The notes beneath the pieces are model-generated. The model saw only the letters and a list, made by a program, of their open reading frames with translations. It did not search any database and was not told the origin of the DNA. Positions 16,034 to 25,041 of a stretch of DNA of 64,000 bases are shown here, in pieces. The stretch is from Pseudomonadota bacterium. Lineage in GTDB: Bacteria; Pseudomonadota; Gammaproteobacteria; Burkholderiales; Thiobacteraceae. The stretch covers positions 186,001-250,000 of the forward strand of contig JAKANO010000003.1 of the NCBI GenBank assembly GCA_021812385.1. The letters are read 5' to 3'. Each line of letters begins with the position of its first letter. Within the stretch, counting starts at the first letter, position 1. Position numbers and translations under genes: made by a program.

Positions 16034-17713
16034 CTAGGGTTTGGGCGAATTTTGATGTTGCAGGTTTTGCACATTGCGCTGCGACTCGAGCAGGTTCTGC
16101 GACCAAGTATCCTGGTTCTTGACGACGGTGGGCTTGAGCAGAATCACCAGCTCGCTTTTCGTCACGCTGCGATTGCTGCGGCGGAACAAACTGCCCACGA
16201 CCGGCACATCGCCGGCGCCCGGGATTTGCGAATTGGTGTCGGATGAGGACGAGCGCATCAGGCCGCCGATCGCAATCACTTGCCCATCCAGCGCGCGCAC
16301 GATGCTATCGGTTTCGCTGACGGTGCTGGAGGCGAGCGGCAAGTTGAGCGTGCCGGAAGAACCCAAATCGATTTCGCGATTTTTGCTGGTCACATCGCTG
16401 ACCGAGGGATGGATGTGCAAGATGATGTTGTTGTTCTCGTCGATCTGCGGCGTGACATCCAGCGCAATGCCGGAGAAAAACGGCTGCAGCGTGACATTGG
16501 GGCTGGAGGTGGTGGTGGTGCCGGTGGTGGTGGTGGTGCTGACATTGGTCACGAAGAACTCATCCGTGCCGACTTTCAGCACGGCTTTTTGATTGTTGAG
16601 CGTCGCGATGCGCGGACTGGAGAGCACCGAGACCGAGCCTTGCGTTTCCAAAAATTCCAACAGCGCGGCAAAGCTGGTGGTGCGCAAGGCCAAGCCAAAA
16701 ATGCCGCCGGTGGTCGCGCCCGTCGCACTCGTTAGTCCGCTGCCCAGCAGGCCGGAAAGCGTGGTGTCGGCGCTTAAGTCGCCGTTGGGCAGGGTAATGT
16801 TCTGCGCATTGGCGCCGCTGCCGATGGAGAATTGCCTGGCGTTATTTAAACCGGCCCAGTTGATCCCGGATTGAAAGCCATTGCTCAATTGCACTTCGAT
16901 GATTTTTGCTTCCAGGATCACTTGCCGGTCCACCGAAAGTTGCGTGGCGCGCAAATAATTTGCCACGGCGCGCAATTCCGGCGGAAAGGCCTTGACCACC
17001 ACTACGCCCGATTGCGGGCTGATCACGATGGAACTCCCTTCGGTTTTGCCGACGAGGACGGATAAGGCGGCTTGCAATTCGCCCCAAAAATCGCTGTTCG
17101 AGGTGGTGGAGATTTTGCTGCTTTGCAAGGCGGATGCGGTGGCGGTGGGCGAGGTGGTGGTGCCGCTCGCGCTGGCGCTGCCGGCGGTGCTGCTGGTGAT
17201 GGAGCCGGAAGTGACGTTGATTTCCGAGGTGCCTTTGCGCTGGGCGGTCAAATAATTCACCTGGAACACCCGCGTTTGCATCGTCAGGGGCTCGATATAG
17301 ATGCGCGTGCCGATGACCCGATAATCATAGCCGTAGAGTTCGCGGATGACATTCAGGGCATCCAAGACGGTGACATCTTTCAAGTTGACGGAAATATTGC
17401 CCGTCACGTCGGGATGCACCAGCATGCTGTAAGGCGTGCCGGAGACAATGCCATTGAACACTTGAGCGGCTGGCGCGTTGTTGACCACCAGGTCGAATTT
17501 CGGCTCCACCGGGCGCGCGCTGGTAATGGGGATATCGACGACCAGTGGCGGCAACAATGCGCGGTTGACGGCATCCGTCGCGTTCAGCTTTTCATTGGTG
17601 CGCACGGCGCTGTCCAACTCCGTATTGATTTGATCCAAAGTCGTGGGGTGTTTTTGCGGCGGCGTTTGGCACGCGGCCGTGAATAAAAGCAATAGCAGAA
17701 CCAGCTTCTTCAT
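16034..17713 (-). CDS. mshL: MSHA pilus secretin MshL
   Basis: A 559-residue outer-membrane secretin lipoprotein. The N-terminus is a lipoprotein signal with cysteine 15 (FTAAC). N-domain features follow (FNGIVSGTPYSMLVHPDVTGNISVNLKDVTVLDALNVIRELYGYDYRV), then a Ser/Thr-rich low-complexity loop near residues 175-200, and the secretin core with the QVILEAKIIEVQL, GSVSVLSSPRIATLNNQKAVLKVG and VIAIGGLMR motifs. It forms the pore through which the pilus leaves the cell. The start codon overlaps the mshK stop by 4 bp. Confidence 0.95.
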   Translation of the reverse strand: MKKLVLLLLLFTAACQTPPQKHPTTLDQINTELDSAVRTNEKLNATDAVNRALLPPLVVDIPITSARPVEPKFDLVVNNAPAAQVFNGIVSGTPYSMLVHPDVTGNISVNLKDVTVLDALNVIRELYGYDYRVIGTRIYIEPLTMQTRVFQVNYLTAQRKGTSEINVTSGSITSSTAGSASASGTTTSPTATASALQSSKISTTSNSDFWGELQAALSVLVGKTEGSSIVISPQSGVVVVKAFPPELRAVANYLRATQLSVDRQVILEAKIIEVQLSNGFQSGINWAGLNNARQFSIGSGANAQNITLPNGDLSADTTLSGLLGSGLTSATGATTGGIFGLALRTTSFAALLEFLETQGSVSVLSSPRIATLNNQKAVLKVGTDEFFVTNVSTTTTTGTTTTSSPNVTLQPFFSGIALDVTPQIDENNNIILHIHPSVSDVTSKNREIDLGSSGTLNLPLASSTVSETDSIVRALDGQVIAIGGLMRSSSSDTNSQIPGAGDVPVVGSLFRRSNRSVTKSELVILLKPTVVKNQDTWSQNLLESQRNVQNLQHQNSPKP

Positions 17714-18117
17714 TCGGTTTCCTTCCTTAATCCCATGCGCTTGGTCGGATGCGGCCGAGGCTTTGCAGGGGTTTTAATGTGCGGCGCTGGAGCGTTCGCG
17801 CTATGTTGTTTTTCTACTTCCGGAAATAACTTGAGCTGTTGCACGCCGTTCGGCCCGCGTAACCATACGCGATCTTCATCGATGCGCGTTACCAGGGCCC
17901 CTTCTACTTGGGAGCCGATGCGCACCGTTTGTCCGCTGACCAAGGCGCTGCGTATGCCGTTTTGCGTGCGGATGGCTTGCAGTTGCGGTCCGCTCGGCAC
18001 GGCCTCTGCCGGCGTTGCCACATTCCAGCCTGTAGCCGGACGCGTCGGGTCGGGCAATGACTCGGCTTGTGCGACGCCGTGCAAGGCGATGAGCAGGACG
18101 GCTAAACGGAGAGCCAT
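17710..18117 (-). CDS. mshK: MSHA biogenesis protein MshK
   Basis: A 135-residue exported protein with a signal peptide (LAVLLIALHGVAQA, cleavage before ESL), then LPDPTRPATGW, typical of MshK and PilP-like proteins, and a small beta domain (QAIRTQNGIRSALVSGQTVRIGSQVEGALVTRIDEDRVWLRG). It ends in a basic, Pro-rich tail. By position and pattern it is the periplasmic partner that links the inner-membrane assembly proteins to the secretin MshL. It overlaps mshJ by 16 bp and mshL by 4 bp. Confidence 0.85.
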   Translation of the reverse strand: MALRLAVLLIALHGVAQAESLPDPTRPATGWNVATPAEAVPSGPQLQAIRTQNGIRSALVSGQTVRIGSQVEGALVTRIDEDRVWLRGPNGVQQLKLFPEVEKQHSANAPAPHIKTPAKPRPHPTKRMGLRKETE

Positions 18118-18800
18118 GTCTTGTCCAAGCTTAACGTAAATAGGGTCAGCGTGAGGCGCGATGTGGGGTAGGCCTGCGCCGATAAATTGGCCTCGCTCCA
18201 GTACACGCGCCAGGGCAGGCGTTCCAGCGTTGCCAAGTACGCCAACAACTCCGGGTAACTGCCTTCGACGCTGATTTCCACGCCATGGCGGTATAGGCCC
18301 AGCGCCGCGGCGGGCGCGCTGTCTTGCGCTGGCTGCGCGGTCTTGCCATCCGCTGCAGCGCTTTTCTTCGGTTCCAGTAGCGAGGTGACCGGTAAAGTTT
18401 TAATGCCGAGCAATTTCAATTGGGTGTTTTTAACCAAGAGATCTTGCAGCATCTGCGTCATGCGATCCGCGCTCACCAATCCTTGCTGGGCATTGGCCAA
18501 GCTGGCGTAGGCGCTGTTGCGTTGGATTTCCAACCGCGAAAGGCGCAGCTTGTTGCCTGCATCCGGATCGATTTTCGCGGCTTCCGCCAAGGCGCTCATT
18601 TGTGCTTCCATGGCTGCGGTTTGCGCCTGCGTTTGTGTCAGCTTTTGCGACAATTGCTTCTGTTGCACCAGCAGCGGATCGAGCGCGCTGGTCAGGGCCA
18701 AGGCTACCAGAACACCAGCCAGCATTAAGAAAATCAGCACGCGCTCGCGCAAGCTCATCGCATCCAGGCGCTCGCGGTAGGCCAGCAGCCGCGCCTTCAT
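18102..18800 (-). CDS. mshJ: MSHA biogenesis protein MshJ (PilO/GspM-like)
   Basis: A 232-residue bitopic inner-membrane protein: short cytoplasmic N-terminus (ARLLAYRERLDAMSLRER), one helix (VLIFLMLAGVLVALALTSAL), a coiled coil at about 45-110 (QKQLSQKLTQTQAQTAAMEAQM), and a C-terminal ferredoxin-like domain with VEISVEGSYPELLAYLATLERL. This is the PilO/GspM layout and it pairs with MshI2 upstream. Start and stop both overlap the neighbouring genes. Confidence 0.88.
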   Translation of the reverse strand: MKARLLAYRERLDAMSLRERVLIFLMLAGVLVALALTSALDPLLVQQKQLSQKLTQTQAQTAAMEAQMSALAEAAKIDPDAGNKLRLSRLEIQRNSAYASLANAQQGLVSADRMTQMLQDLLVKNTQLKLLGIKTLPVTSLLEPKKSAAADGKTAQPAQDSAPAAALGLYRHGVEISVEGSYPELLAYLATLERLPWRVYWSEANLSAQAYPTSRLTLTLFTLSLDKTWLSV

Positions 18801-19438
18801 GGCTGCGCTCCCGGGGTTGCGGATTGCAAGGTGAATTCGATATAGCGCGGCAAGTTGATGGGCTTGGCGGGTTTACCCTCTTGGGCCTCGGCAACTTCCG
18901 GCTGGCGCATTTCCAGCATGCTGAATTGACGCCCATGCATCGCTTGCTCGCGCCCCAGACGTTGAATGTAATCCGGCACCAGTTCCGGTTTTAGCGAACG
19001 GCCGCTGATGCGCATTTCGCCGCCGGCGACGGAAAATTGCGTGAGCCACAAGCCGTCCACGACTTGCCGCGCCAAGGCTTTAAAATAAGGTGAGAAGCCC
19101 TTGCTATCGAGCAAGCCGCTTTGCTGCATGGCTTGTTGGGCTTGCGCCAAGCTTGCTAATTCCGCTTCCACGCGCTTGATCCGATTCTCCAATTCCGCGC
19201 TTTTTAGCGGCGGGCTAAATTGCTGCGATAGTCGCGCCACCCGTGCTTGCGCGTTTTCCAGGCGTTTCGCGCTGCGCTCGGTCTCGGTTTGCAAGCTGGC
19301 GACTTGATAGCGCGCATAGCCATAGAACGCCAGTAAACCCAAGAGCAAGACGGCCAAGGATTGCGCCATGGTGGCGCTGGAAAAAATCTTTTTCTGCTGC
19401 AGCAGAATCGGATTGTAGAGATTGATCTGCTGGCTCAC
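18797..19438 (-). CDS. mshI2: MSHA biogenesis protein MshI2 (PilN-like)
   Basis: A 213-residue PilN-type protein: it begins MSQQINLYNPILLQQKK, whose INLYNP/INLLP motif is the segment by which PilN binds the groove of PilM. A membrane helix follows (SLAVLLLGLLAFYGYARY), then a long coiled coil (about 45-110) and a C-terminal domain. It joins the cytoplasmic PilM-like MshI1 to MshJ in the membrane. The start overlaps the mshI1 stop by 4 bp. Confidence 0.88.
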   Translation of the reverse strand: MSQQINLYNPILLQQKKIFSSATMAQSLAVLLLGLLAFYGYARYQVASLQTETERSAKRLENAQARVARLSQQFSPPLKSAELENRIKRVEAELASLAQAQQAMQQSGLLDSKGFSPYFKALARQVVDGLWLTQFSVAGGEMRISGRSLKPELVPDYIQRLGREQAMHGRQFSMLEMRQPEVAEAQEGKPAKPINLPRYIEFTLQSATPGAQP

Positions 19439-20388
19439 GGCGCGCGTTCCTCGTGGCGCAATGCGGCGCCGAGGGTCAAGAAAAAGCGTGCCTGATTATT
19501 CAACGCGCCCACCGCCGGTACGCGCGAGAAATCGAAGATATCGTTCAAGTCCAAATCCGAGACCGCGACGGAAAGATTTTGCGCTAAATAAGCGCGCAGT
19601 CCATCCATGTCCGGCAGGTGCGCAATCCACAGGCGCGAAATACTGATGAATTGGAATTGGCGTTCGATGTTGTCCAAGGAGCGCTGCAACTCGAGGGTGA
19701 TGCGATCGAACTGCGCTTGCTGCGCCTCGGCGTCGCCCTGCCCCAGTTGCCGCCAGCCGATATCGAGAGAGCGCGCCAGATACAGCTCGCCTTGGTAGGT
19801 GACCGTCAGCAAGCCGCTGTCTTCGCTAAACGAGATGAGCGCCAAGCCGCGCCCCGGCTCTTCCAGGCGCGCCGCGATGTTGCGCTGCGCCATTTCCGGT
19901 ATGTCGATGACTTCCAGCGGAATGCTTGCGCTATGGAATTGGTTGACGCGCTGCTCGATCGCGCTGTTGCGCGCCGCGACGGCGTACATCGAATGCGCGC
20001 GCGCCACGCCGCTGCTGTCGGGTGGAATGTCCAAGACATCGATGGTGGCGTCGTCGATATGAAAATCCAGCAAATCCTTAATGCGCCAGCGCATCGCGGT
20101 TTTCAACTCCGCAGCGGGCACATTCGGGGCTTCCACCACCAGCATCTGGTATTCGCGCGGGGCGAGCAAGGTGCTGCAGTGATAGCGCGCCAGTTGCAGT
20201 TCTTTGGCGGCCTTTTCCAGCAGCTTGTTTTGCTTGCCGTCGTCGGCCGTTACGCCGCATACCGTCACGCGCGGCTTGTCGTCGTCGCCCGCTGGTTGTA
20301 CGTGCGCCAGGCACAAGCCTTCCGGGACGTAGCTCAAGGCCATCCAGCCGGGTTGTTTCTTCGGGCTGCCGAAAAATTTATTTAACAT
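19435..20388 (-). CDS. mshI1: MSHA biogenesis protein MshI1 (PilM-like ATPase fold)
   Basis: A 317-residue cytoplasmic protein with the actin-like PilM fold. It has GLCLAHVQ at the start, VVEAPNVPAAELKTAMRWRIKDLLDFHIDDATIDVLD in the middle and LARSLDIGWRQL towards the end, where the acidic nucleotide-binding loop of true PilM is partly replaced. It is the first of the tightly coupled msh genes (I1-I2-J-K-L) and probably forms the cytoplasmic ring on which MshI2 and MshJ assemble. A 77-bp gap with AT-rich sequence (20389-20465) separates it from the mshQ-like gene upstream. Confidence 0.88.
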   Translation of the reverse strand: MLNKFFGSPKKQPGWMALSYVPEGLCLAHVQPAGDDDKPRVTVCGVTADDGKQNKLLEKAAKELQLARYHCSTLLAPREYQMLVVEAPNVPAAELKTAMRWRIKDLLDFHIDDATIDVLDIPPDSSGVARAHSMYAVAARNSAIEQRVNQFHSASIPLEVIDIPEMAQRNIAARLEEPGRGLALISFSEDSGLLTVTYQGELYLARSLDIGWRQLGQGDAEAQQAQFDRITLELQRSLDNIERQFQFISISRLWIAHLPDMDGLRAYLAQNLSVAVSDLDLNDIFDFSRVPAVGALNNQARFFLTLGAALRHEERAP

Positions 20389-20465
20389 AGGCCGACAATT
20401 ATGGAATCTACTTGAACTTATATCAATAAGTTATTGTTGTCAAATGATTTAATCCGTCTTTTGCG

Positions 20466-23400
20466 CTAATAGTTTTCGCGCTGGTAAATCATTGGACCGC
20501 CCTTGTAAATGCCGAAAGTGGCGCGTGTGGTGCTGCTTGGCAAGTAGGTGGGGGCATTGGTGTGCAAGTCCACGCTACCGTCGTTGCCTGCGCCCGGCGC
20601 GGATAAGGTGATTTTTCCTGCGCCATTGATGAAGGTCGGCGGCGTGACCAGGGTTTCGCCGCTATTCAAATTGCGCTGGTAGTTGCTGAGCAAAATGTTG
20701 GCGGCGCCGAGCACGGTGTCGTTGTCGTCACGATTGGTGATATAGCCGGCGCCGTTCCAGTACTGCGTGAGCACCGGGATTGGCAGTTGCAGCAATTCCG
20801 AGCCATGCGCATTGGAAAGCTGCATGCGGCCATAACGCATTGCGGTGCCGCCGAGCAAGGCATGCTCGTTGCCGGGGATGGCGCCATCGGTATCCAGATC
20901 GAATGCGCCGATGGCCGCGCCATCCGCATCCACGGGCGCGATGCCGATGCGCAGGGTGTTATAGGGGCCATCGGGTGTCACGCCACGGGTGAAAATCAAG
21001 GGCGCGACGATATTCGCCGCCGCGCCCAGCATAAACGCGCCGCTGGCGGGGCTGGCGATGCTCAAGCGCGCGCTGAGAAAATTGCCGCCATCCACCGCGC
21101 CGAATCCGAGCGGATTGCCCGCTGCGGCCAGGTTCAGCTTGGCATACGCGCCCTGATAATTTTGCGTGGTGCTGTTGTTTAGCGCCTGTGCCGTGAGGCT
21201 GAATTGTGCGTCCAGGCGTTCGCCCATATAGGTAAAAATGCACGCGCTGCAAGCGGTGTCGGCGCGATTCAACAGCGGGCTGGTGGGGTGCGGCGTGAGC
21301 CCGAAGTGGTGCGCATAAAAGCGCCCGACGTTGCCGCTGGGCGTGCCCGTGACATTGATGCCCGTGCCCAAATAATTGCCGCTCAACGAGCTGGGCGTGA
21401 GCGTGATGATGCCGACTTCATTCCACGTAAAGGCGCTGCCGCTGGCGACGCCATTGCTGAATGCGCCGAATACGCCATTCACCGCCGGGTTGTGGACCAA
21501 GTCCGGATCGGCAAGCAGCGCGGCGCTGAGCTTGACGCTTTCAGCCGGAGCTTCGCGGCCGAAGTTCGGCGTGGTGTTGCCCAGCGCATTGGTGGCGCGC
21601 ACTGTGGCGCCGAAATTCTCGCCGGCTTTGACGAATCTTGCGCCAGCGGCATTGGCCGCACCCGGGTTGGGCAAATTGTCGCTGCTGCGCTGAATGGCCG
21701 ACAGCACGAAGCCCACCGGATAGGCGACAAATGCGCTTGCGCCATGGGTGCCGGTGAGCGCGTCGGTGGCGTCCAGCGTGATGCGCCCGACGTCGGCGTA
21801 ATTCAGGCCGAAGGTAGCGAGGCCGTTGACGAAATTCAGCGTCAGCGTGGTCGGGCTGGCGGCGCTGGTGCTGATCGCGGCGCCGTTGATGCTGCTGGCT
21901 TGTGTGCCGCTATTCGGATTGGTGTAAGCGCTGAAAAAGCGCAGGCTGCGATTGCCGTTGAAGCTGCTGTTGCAAGTGCTGTCGGTGGCGCGCACGCTGG
22001 CTAAATTGGTGCCGCTGGCGGCCGGGAAATTGGGTAAGCTCAGTGTCAAGCCGGTCGTGCTGAAGACGATGCTGCAACTGGTGCTGCCGCTGGTGGTATT
22101 GCGGCAACTCGCGGCGGGGCTGCCGCTCGGCACCGGCGATACGCTGGCGTTCAGCGTGTAGGTGCCCGGCGTGGCGGAACTGACCGTGCCGCTGCCGATG
22201 CCGGAACTGCCGATGTTGAACACGCTGCCATTGGGCGAGAGCGTGCCGCTTACGCCGCCGCTGGTGTAGAGCGTAGTGCAAGCGGCATCGGCGCAAGCGC
22301 GCAGCGTGACGGTTTCGGGCGCGCACGTCACGCCCGCGCCATCATGCTGAATTTCGATGTGGTGCGGCGCTGCGACGGCGGCGCGCAACGCGATGCTGAT
22401 GGTGGCGCCGGCATCGCTGTTGGATGCAGCGCGGGCGATTTTTGTGCCGGTGGCGCTGGGCACGCCGAGCAATAATTGATTCATCTCCAAGCTAATGCCG
22501 GAGCTACTGCCGCCGCTGGAAGCGATATCGACACGCTCGGTCATGCCGGCGGGCGGCGTCCATCTGCGCGCGCTGGTGTATTCATGCACGGTGACCAGCA
22601 TGTCGCCGGTCTGGGTGGTGGTCACGCTGGGCGCCGCATGGTTCAGAGACTTCGGTGTCGCGGCCTTGGCTGAAACATCGAGCGGCGCGGCCGTATCAAC
22701 GCCGCTATAACTGACGATGCCGCCCACTGCACCGGCGTGGCCGCTAGCCAGTATCCAGGTATAACTCGAGGGCTCGCTGGCGCCCGCCACGCGGTAAAAC
22801 GCCGATACCACGCTGGATGTGCTGGCTGTTTGCTGCTGCGATTGAATCAAGGTCCAACCCGCTGGCGCAGTAATCGGAATCGAGGAGGGCGTACTCGTGA
22901 CCGCGGCGATCATGACATCGCCCGCCACGGTGCCGGCGGGTTTGCTGATGGTCAGGCTGGCCGCGCTGCGCAGCGCCAGCAATACACCGTAATTCTCCGC
23001 TGCCGCAGACGCAGTGGCGCTGATCGGACCGACCAGTGCCGGCGCGGCTTGCGCGCGGTAGTTTAAAGCGATGGCGTTGTTGGTGGAGCGCGAGTAATAC
23101 GGTCGCGTCCAAGCATTGGGCCTGGTCAAGCCATTTGGGGCGTTGGGCGTGGCGCTCAGATGCGCGGTAAACAGCAGCATGTCGTTAGTGGATACGCTGC
23201 TCAGACTACCGCTCACGACGCTGGCGGAGCTCGCGGCATATTGCGCAGCGTAGGCGACATCCAGCGGATTGCTCGGATCCACGCCGCGAAAGCGCGTGCA
23301 GCGCGCCATGATGCGGCCACCGCCGGGATGGGTGATCACGGGATTGGTTTCGCTGGCGGCGGAAATTTTATAAAACAGCGAAGCGCGCAAGGTGCCGCTG

Positions 23401-23720
23401 CTGCTGAGCGAATACGCTTGGGACCAAGCGGCCGGCATGCTGTGCGCGACATTGTCGCGCGAGCTGACTTGGCAAAAAAACATTTCGCCCGGCACGGCCG
23501 CCGGCAGGCGCGCCGTGAGGTTGCCGCTGTTCGCGCTGGTGACCGTGCCGGCGCTGCGGTAGCTGATGGTCGCGCCGCTGGCGGCGGCCGAGGCGGCGGC
23601 TTTGAAACTGATGGCGCACTGCGCGCCATGCGCGAACAGCAGCAGTGCTGCGCCGCATATCCAACTGCTGCGCGCTATCCGCACCGAATGCGCATTTAAT
23701 CTGTGTTGGTAGGGTAACAA
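20466..23720 (-). CDS. MshQ-like exported adhesin, DUF6701 C-terminus
   Basis: A 1084-residue exported protein, very rich in Ala, Ser, Thr and Gly. A signal peptide (ICGAALLLFAHGAQCA) follows about 18 residues; the frame opens with TTG at 23720, and a GTG at 23684 would remove that extension, so the start is uncertain. Two similar N-terminal beta domains of about 180 residues each follow (each with an FYxxxxASE strand and an SGVD or RGVD motif), then Cys-containing Ig-like stretches, and a DUF6701-type C-terminal part (HHFGLTPHPTSPLLNRAD, CSACIFTYMGERLDAQFSLTAQAL). DUF6701 occurs in MshQ, a presumed tip adhesin or agglutinin of the MSHA pilus. It lies upstream of mshI1 in the same direction. 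Confidence 0.8.
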   Translation of the reverse strand: MLPYQHRLNAHSVRIARSSWICGAALLLFAHGAQCAISFKAAASAAASGATISYRSAGTVTSANSGNLTARLPAAVPGEMFFCQVSSRDNVAHSMPAAWSQAYSLSSSGTLRASLFYKISAASETNPVITHPGGGRIMARCTRFRGVDPSNPLDVAYAAQYAASSASVVSGSLSSVSTNDMLLFTAHLSATPNAPNGLTRPNAWTRPYYSRSTNNAIALNYRAQAAPALVGPISATASAAAENYGVLLALRSAASLTISKPAGTVAGDVMIAAVTSTPSSIPITAPAGWTLIQSQQQTASTSSVVSAFYRVAGASEPSSYTWILASGHAGAVGGIVSYSGVDTAAPLDVSAKAATPKSLNHAAPSVTTTQTGDMLVTVHEYTSARRWTPPAGMTERVDIASSGGSSSGISLEMNQLLLGVPSATGTKIARAASNSDAGATISIALRAAVAAPHHIEIQHDGAGVTCAPETVTLRACADAACTTLYTSGGVSGTLSPNGSVFNIGSSGIGSGTVSSATPGTYTLNASVSPVPSGSPAASCRNTTSGSTSCSIVFSTTGLTLSLPNFPAASGTNLASVRATDSTCNSSFNGNRSLRFFSAYTNPNSGTQASSINGAAISTSAASPTTLTLNFVNGLATFGLNYADVGRITLDATDALTGTHGASAFVAYPVGFVLSAIQRSSDNLPNPGAANAAGARFVKAGENFGATVRATNALGNTTPNFGREAPAESVKLSAALLADPDLVHNPAVNGVFGAFSNGVASGSAFTWNEVGIITLTPSSLSGNYLGTGINVTGTPSGNVGRFYAHHFGLTPHPTSPLLNRADTACSACIFTYMGERLDAQFSLTAQALNNSTTQNYQGAYAKLNLAAAGNPLGFGAVDGGNFLSARLSIASPASGAFMLGAAANIVAPLIFTRGVTPDGPYNTLRIGIAPVDADGAAIGAFDLDTDGAIPGNEHALLGGTAMRYGRMQLSNAHGSELLQLPIPVLTQYWNGAGYITNRDDNDTVLGAANILLSNYQRNLNSGETLVTPPTFINGAGKITLSAPGAGNDGSVDLHTNAPTYLPSSTTRATFGIYKGGPMIYQRENY

Positions 23721-23813
23721 GCCTGACGCCCCTAGGCCGGTGAACGAGCTTGTTTTAACGGCAAAAATACGGATTTATTTAATTAAATTCGGGCTTTTTG
23801 CCGCAACGGGTGA

Positions 23814-25007
23814 TCAGTCTTGCGACGTATGCTCGCGCACGCAGTTGCGACCGCTGCGCTTGGCGCTATAGAGGGCGCTGTCGGCATCGTGGATGAGCGT
23901 TTGCAGCGTGTCGCTTTCGTGCATTTGCTTCACGCCGATGGAAATGGTGATGGGTGGGACTATTTCGCCTTGGGCGGTGACTAATTGGACTTCCTGGATC
24001 TTTTCGCGGATGGTATTCGCCAGGTAGCAGGCTTGATTTAGGTCGTAACCCGGCAGCACGATGGAGAACTCTTCCCCGCCGTAGCGCGCCGCCAAGCCGT
24101 GCGTCGCATGATCGGCGAGAATGCCCGCCACGGCGCACAACACGCTATCGCCCAAGACATGCCCATGGGTATCGTTGAAGCGTTTGAAATGATCGATGTC
24201 CATCATCATCAGCGAAAGCGGCGCGTTTTGCGTTGCGCCGCTTGCGACGAGCGCATCGAAATAGCTGGTTAAGCCGCGCCGATTGGCGATGCCGGTCAAG
24301 GCGTCCAGGTTGGCGTTGAGTTCGGATTCGCGTTGCCGCCGCAGGCTGCGGCGCAGGATGAGGTTGTCGGAGCCGACGCGGTGCGACAGCGTGTACAGCA
24401 GCTTGCGCGCCAACTGCGGCGAGTGGTCGATCAACAGCCAGAGCAAGTCCTGGTCGATCACCATGAGCCGCGCCGCTTCATTGCCGACCACGTGCGCGGT
24501 GACTTTGGTGTCGCCGAGAATGGAGAGCTCGCCCACGCATTCGCCGACCGGGACTTCGACATACGGCGGCCCGCTCAACTCGTCCAAGTGCACGCGCACG
24601 CTGCCCGACATCACCACGTACACATGGCGGTTGGCGCGGCCCGGCGTGAGCAGGACTTCATCCGGCATCAAGTCGCGGAAGGTGCAACTGGTGAGCAGTT
24701 TCTGCAAAGTGAGCGCATCCACCTCGCGCAACAGCGCAACATGCGACATAGTGGAACGCTGTGCACCGCGCCGTTCCACCATGCCGCTGGGAACAGTCGA
24801 GGGCGTGCTTAAGGTGGGGGCGGCGGCGGCCAGTTGCGCTTCGCGTTCGGAGATGAGGGTGATGCAAGTCAGCAATAAGCGCGTGCTGGGGCCGGACAGG
24901 CTGGATCCGGCCTCCATGGTCGCTTCAGTCAAGGTGTCGCGCAGCTTTTGCAGCAATACGCGTTCGTGATCCGTTCCGTCTTGGCGCATCAACTTGTGGG
25001 CTTCCAT
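23814..25007 (-). CDS. diguanylate cyclase with cyclic-nucleotide-binding domain
   Basis: A 397-residue cytoplasmic protein. Residues about 85-205 form a cNMP-binding (Crp-type) domain (LLTPGRANRHVYVVMSGSVRVHL, then VGECVGELSILGDTKVTAHVVGNEAARLMVI). Residues about 235-395 form a GGDEF domain (DALTGIANRRGL, MMMDIDHFKRFNDTHGHVLGDSVL) with an active-site ARYGGEEFSIVLPG. The usual inhibitory RxxD motif five residues before the GGEEF is absent (DHATHGL instead), so product inhibition may be lost. It makes c-di-GMP, probably under control of a cyclic nucleotide or another ligand. It lies 34 bp downstream of mnmA in the same direction. Confidence 0.93.
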   Translation of the reverse strand: MEAHKLMRQDGTDHERVLLQKLRDTLTEATMEAGSSLSGPSTRLLLTCITLISEREAQLAAAAPTLSTPSTVPSGMVERRGAQRSTMSHVALLREVDALTLQKLLTSCTFRDLMPDEVLLTPGRANRHVYVVMSGSVRVHLDELSGPPYVEVPVGECVGELSILGDTKVTAHVVGNEAARLMVIDQDLLWLLIDHSPQLARKLLYTLSHRVGSDNLILRRSLRRQRESELNANLDALTGIANRRGLTSYFDALVASGATQNAPLSLMMMDIDHFKRFNDTHGHVLGDSVLCAVAGILADHATHGLAARYGGEEFSIVLPGYDLNQACYLANTIREKIQEVQLVTAQGEIVPPITISIGVKQMHESDTLQTLIHDADSALYSAKRSGRNCVREHTSQD

Positions 25008-25041
25008 GACAAGGCTATCGGGTATGGTCGTGCTGTTTGAA

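Noticed and set aside
16280-17686. Long plus-strand frames opposite mshL, one Gly/Ala-rich
   Set aside because: Low-complexity composition comes from the Ser/Thr-rich loop of MshL read on the other strand. The secretin motifs on the minus strand are decisive.
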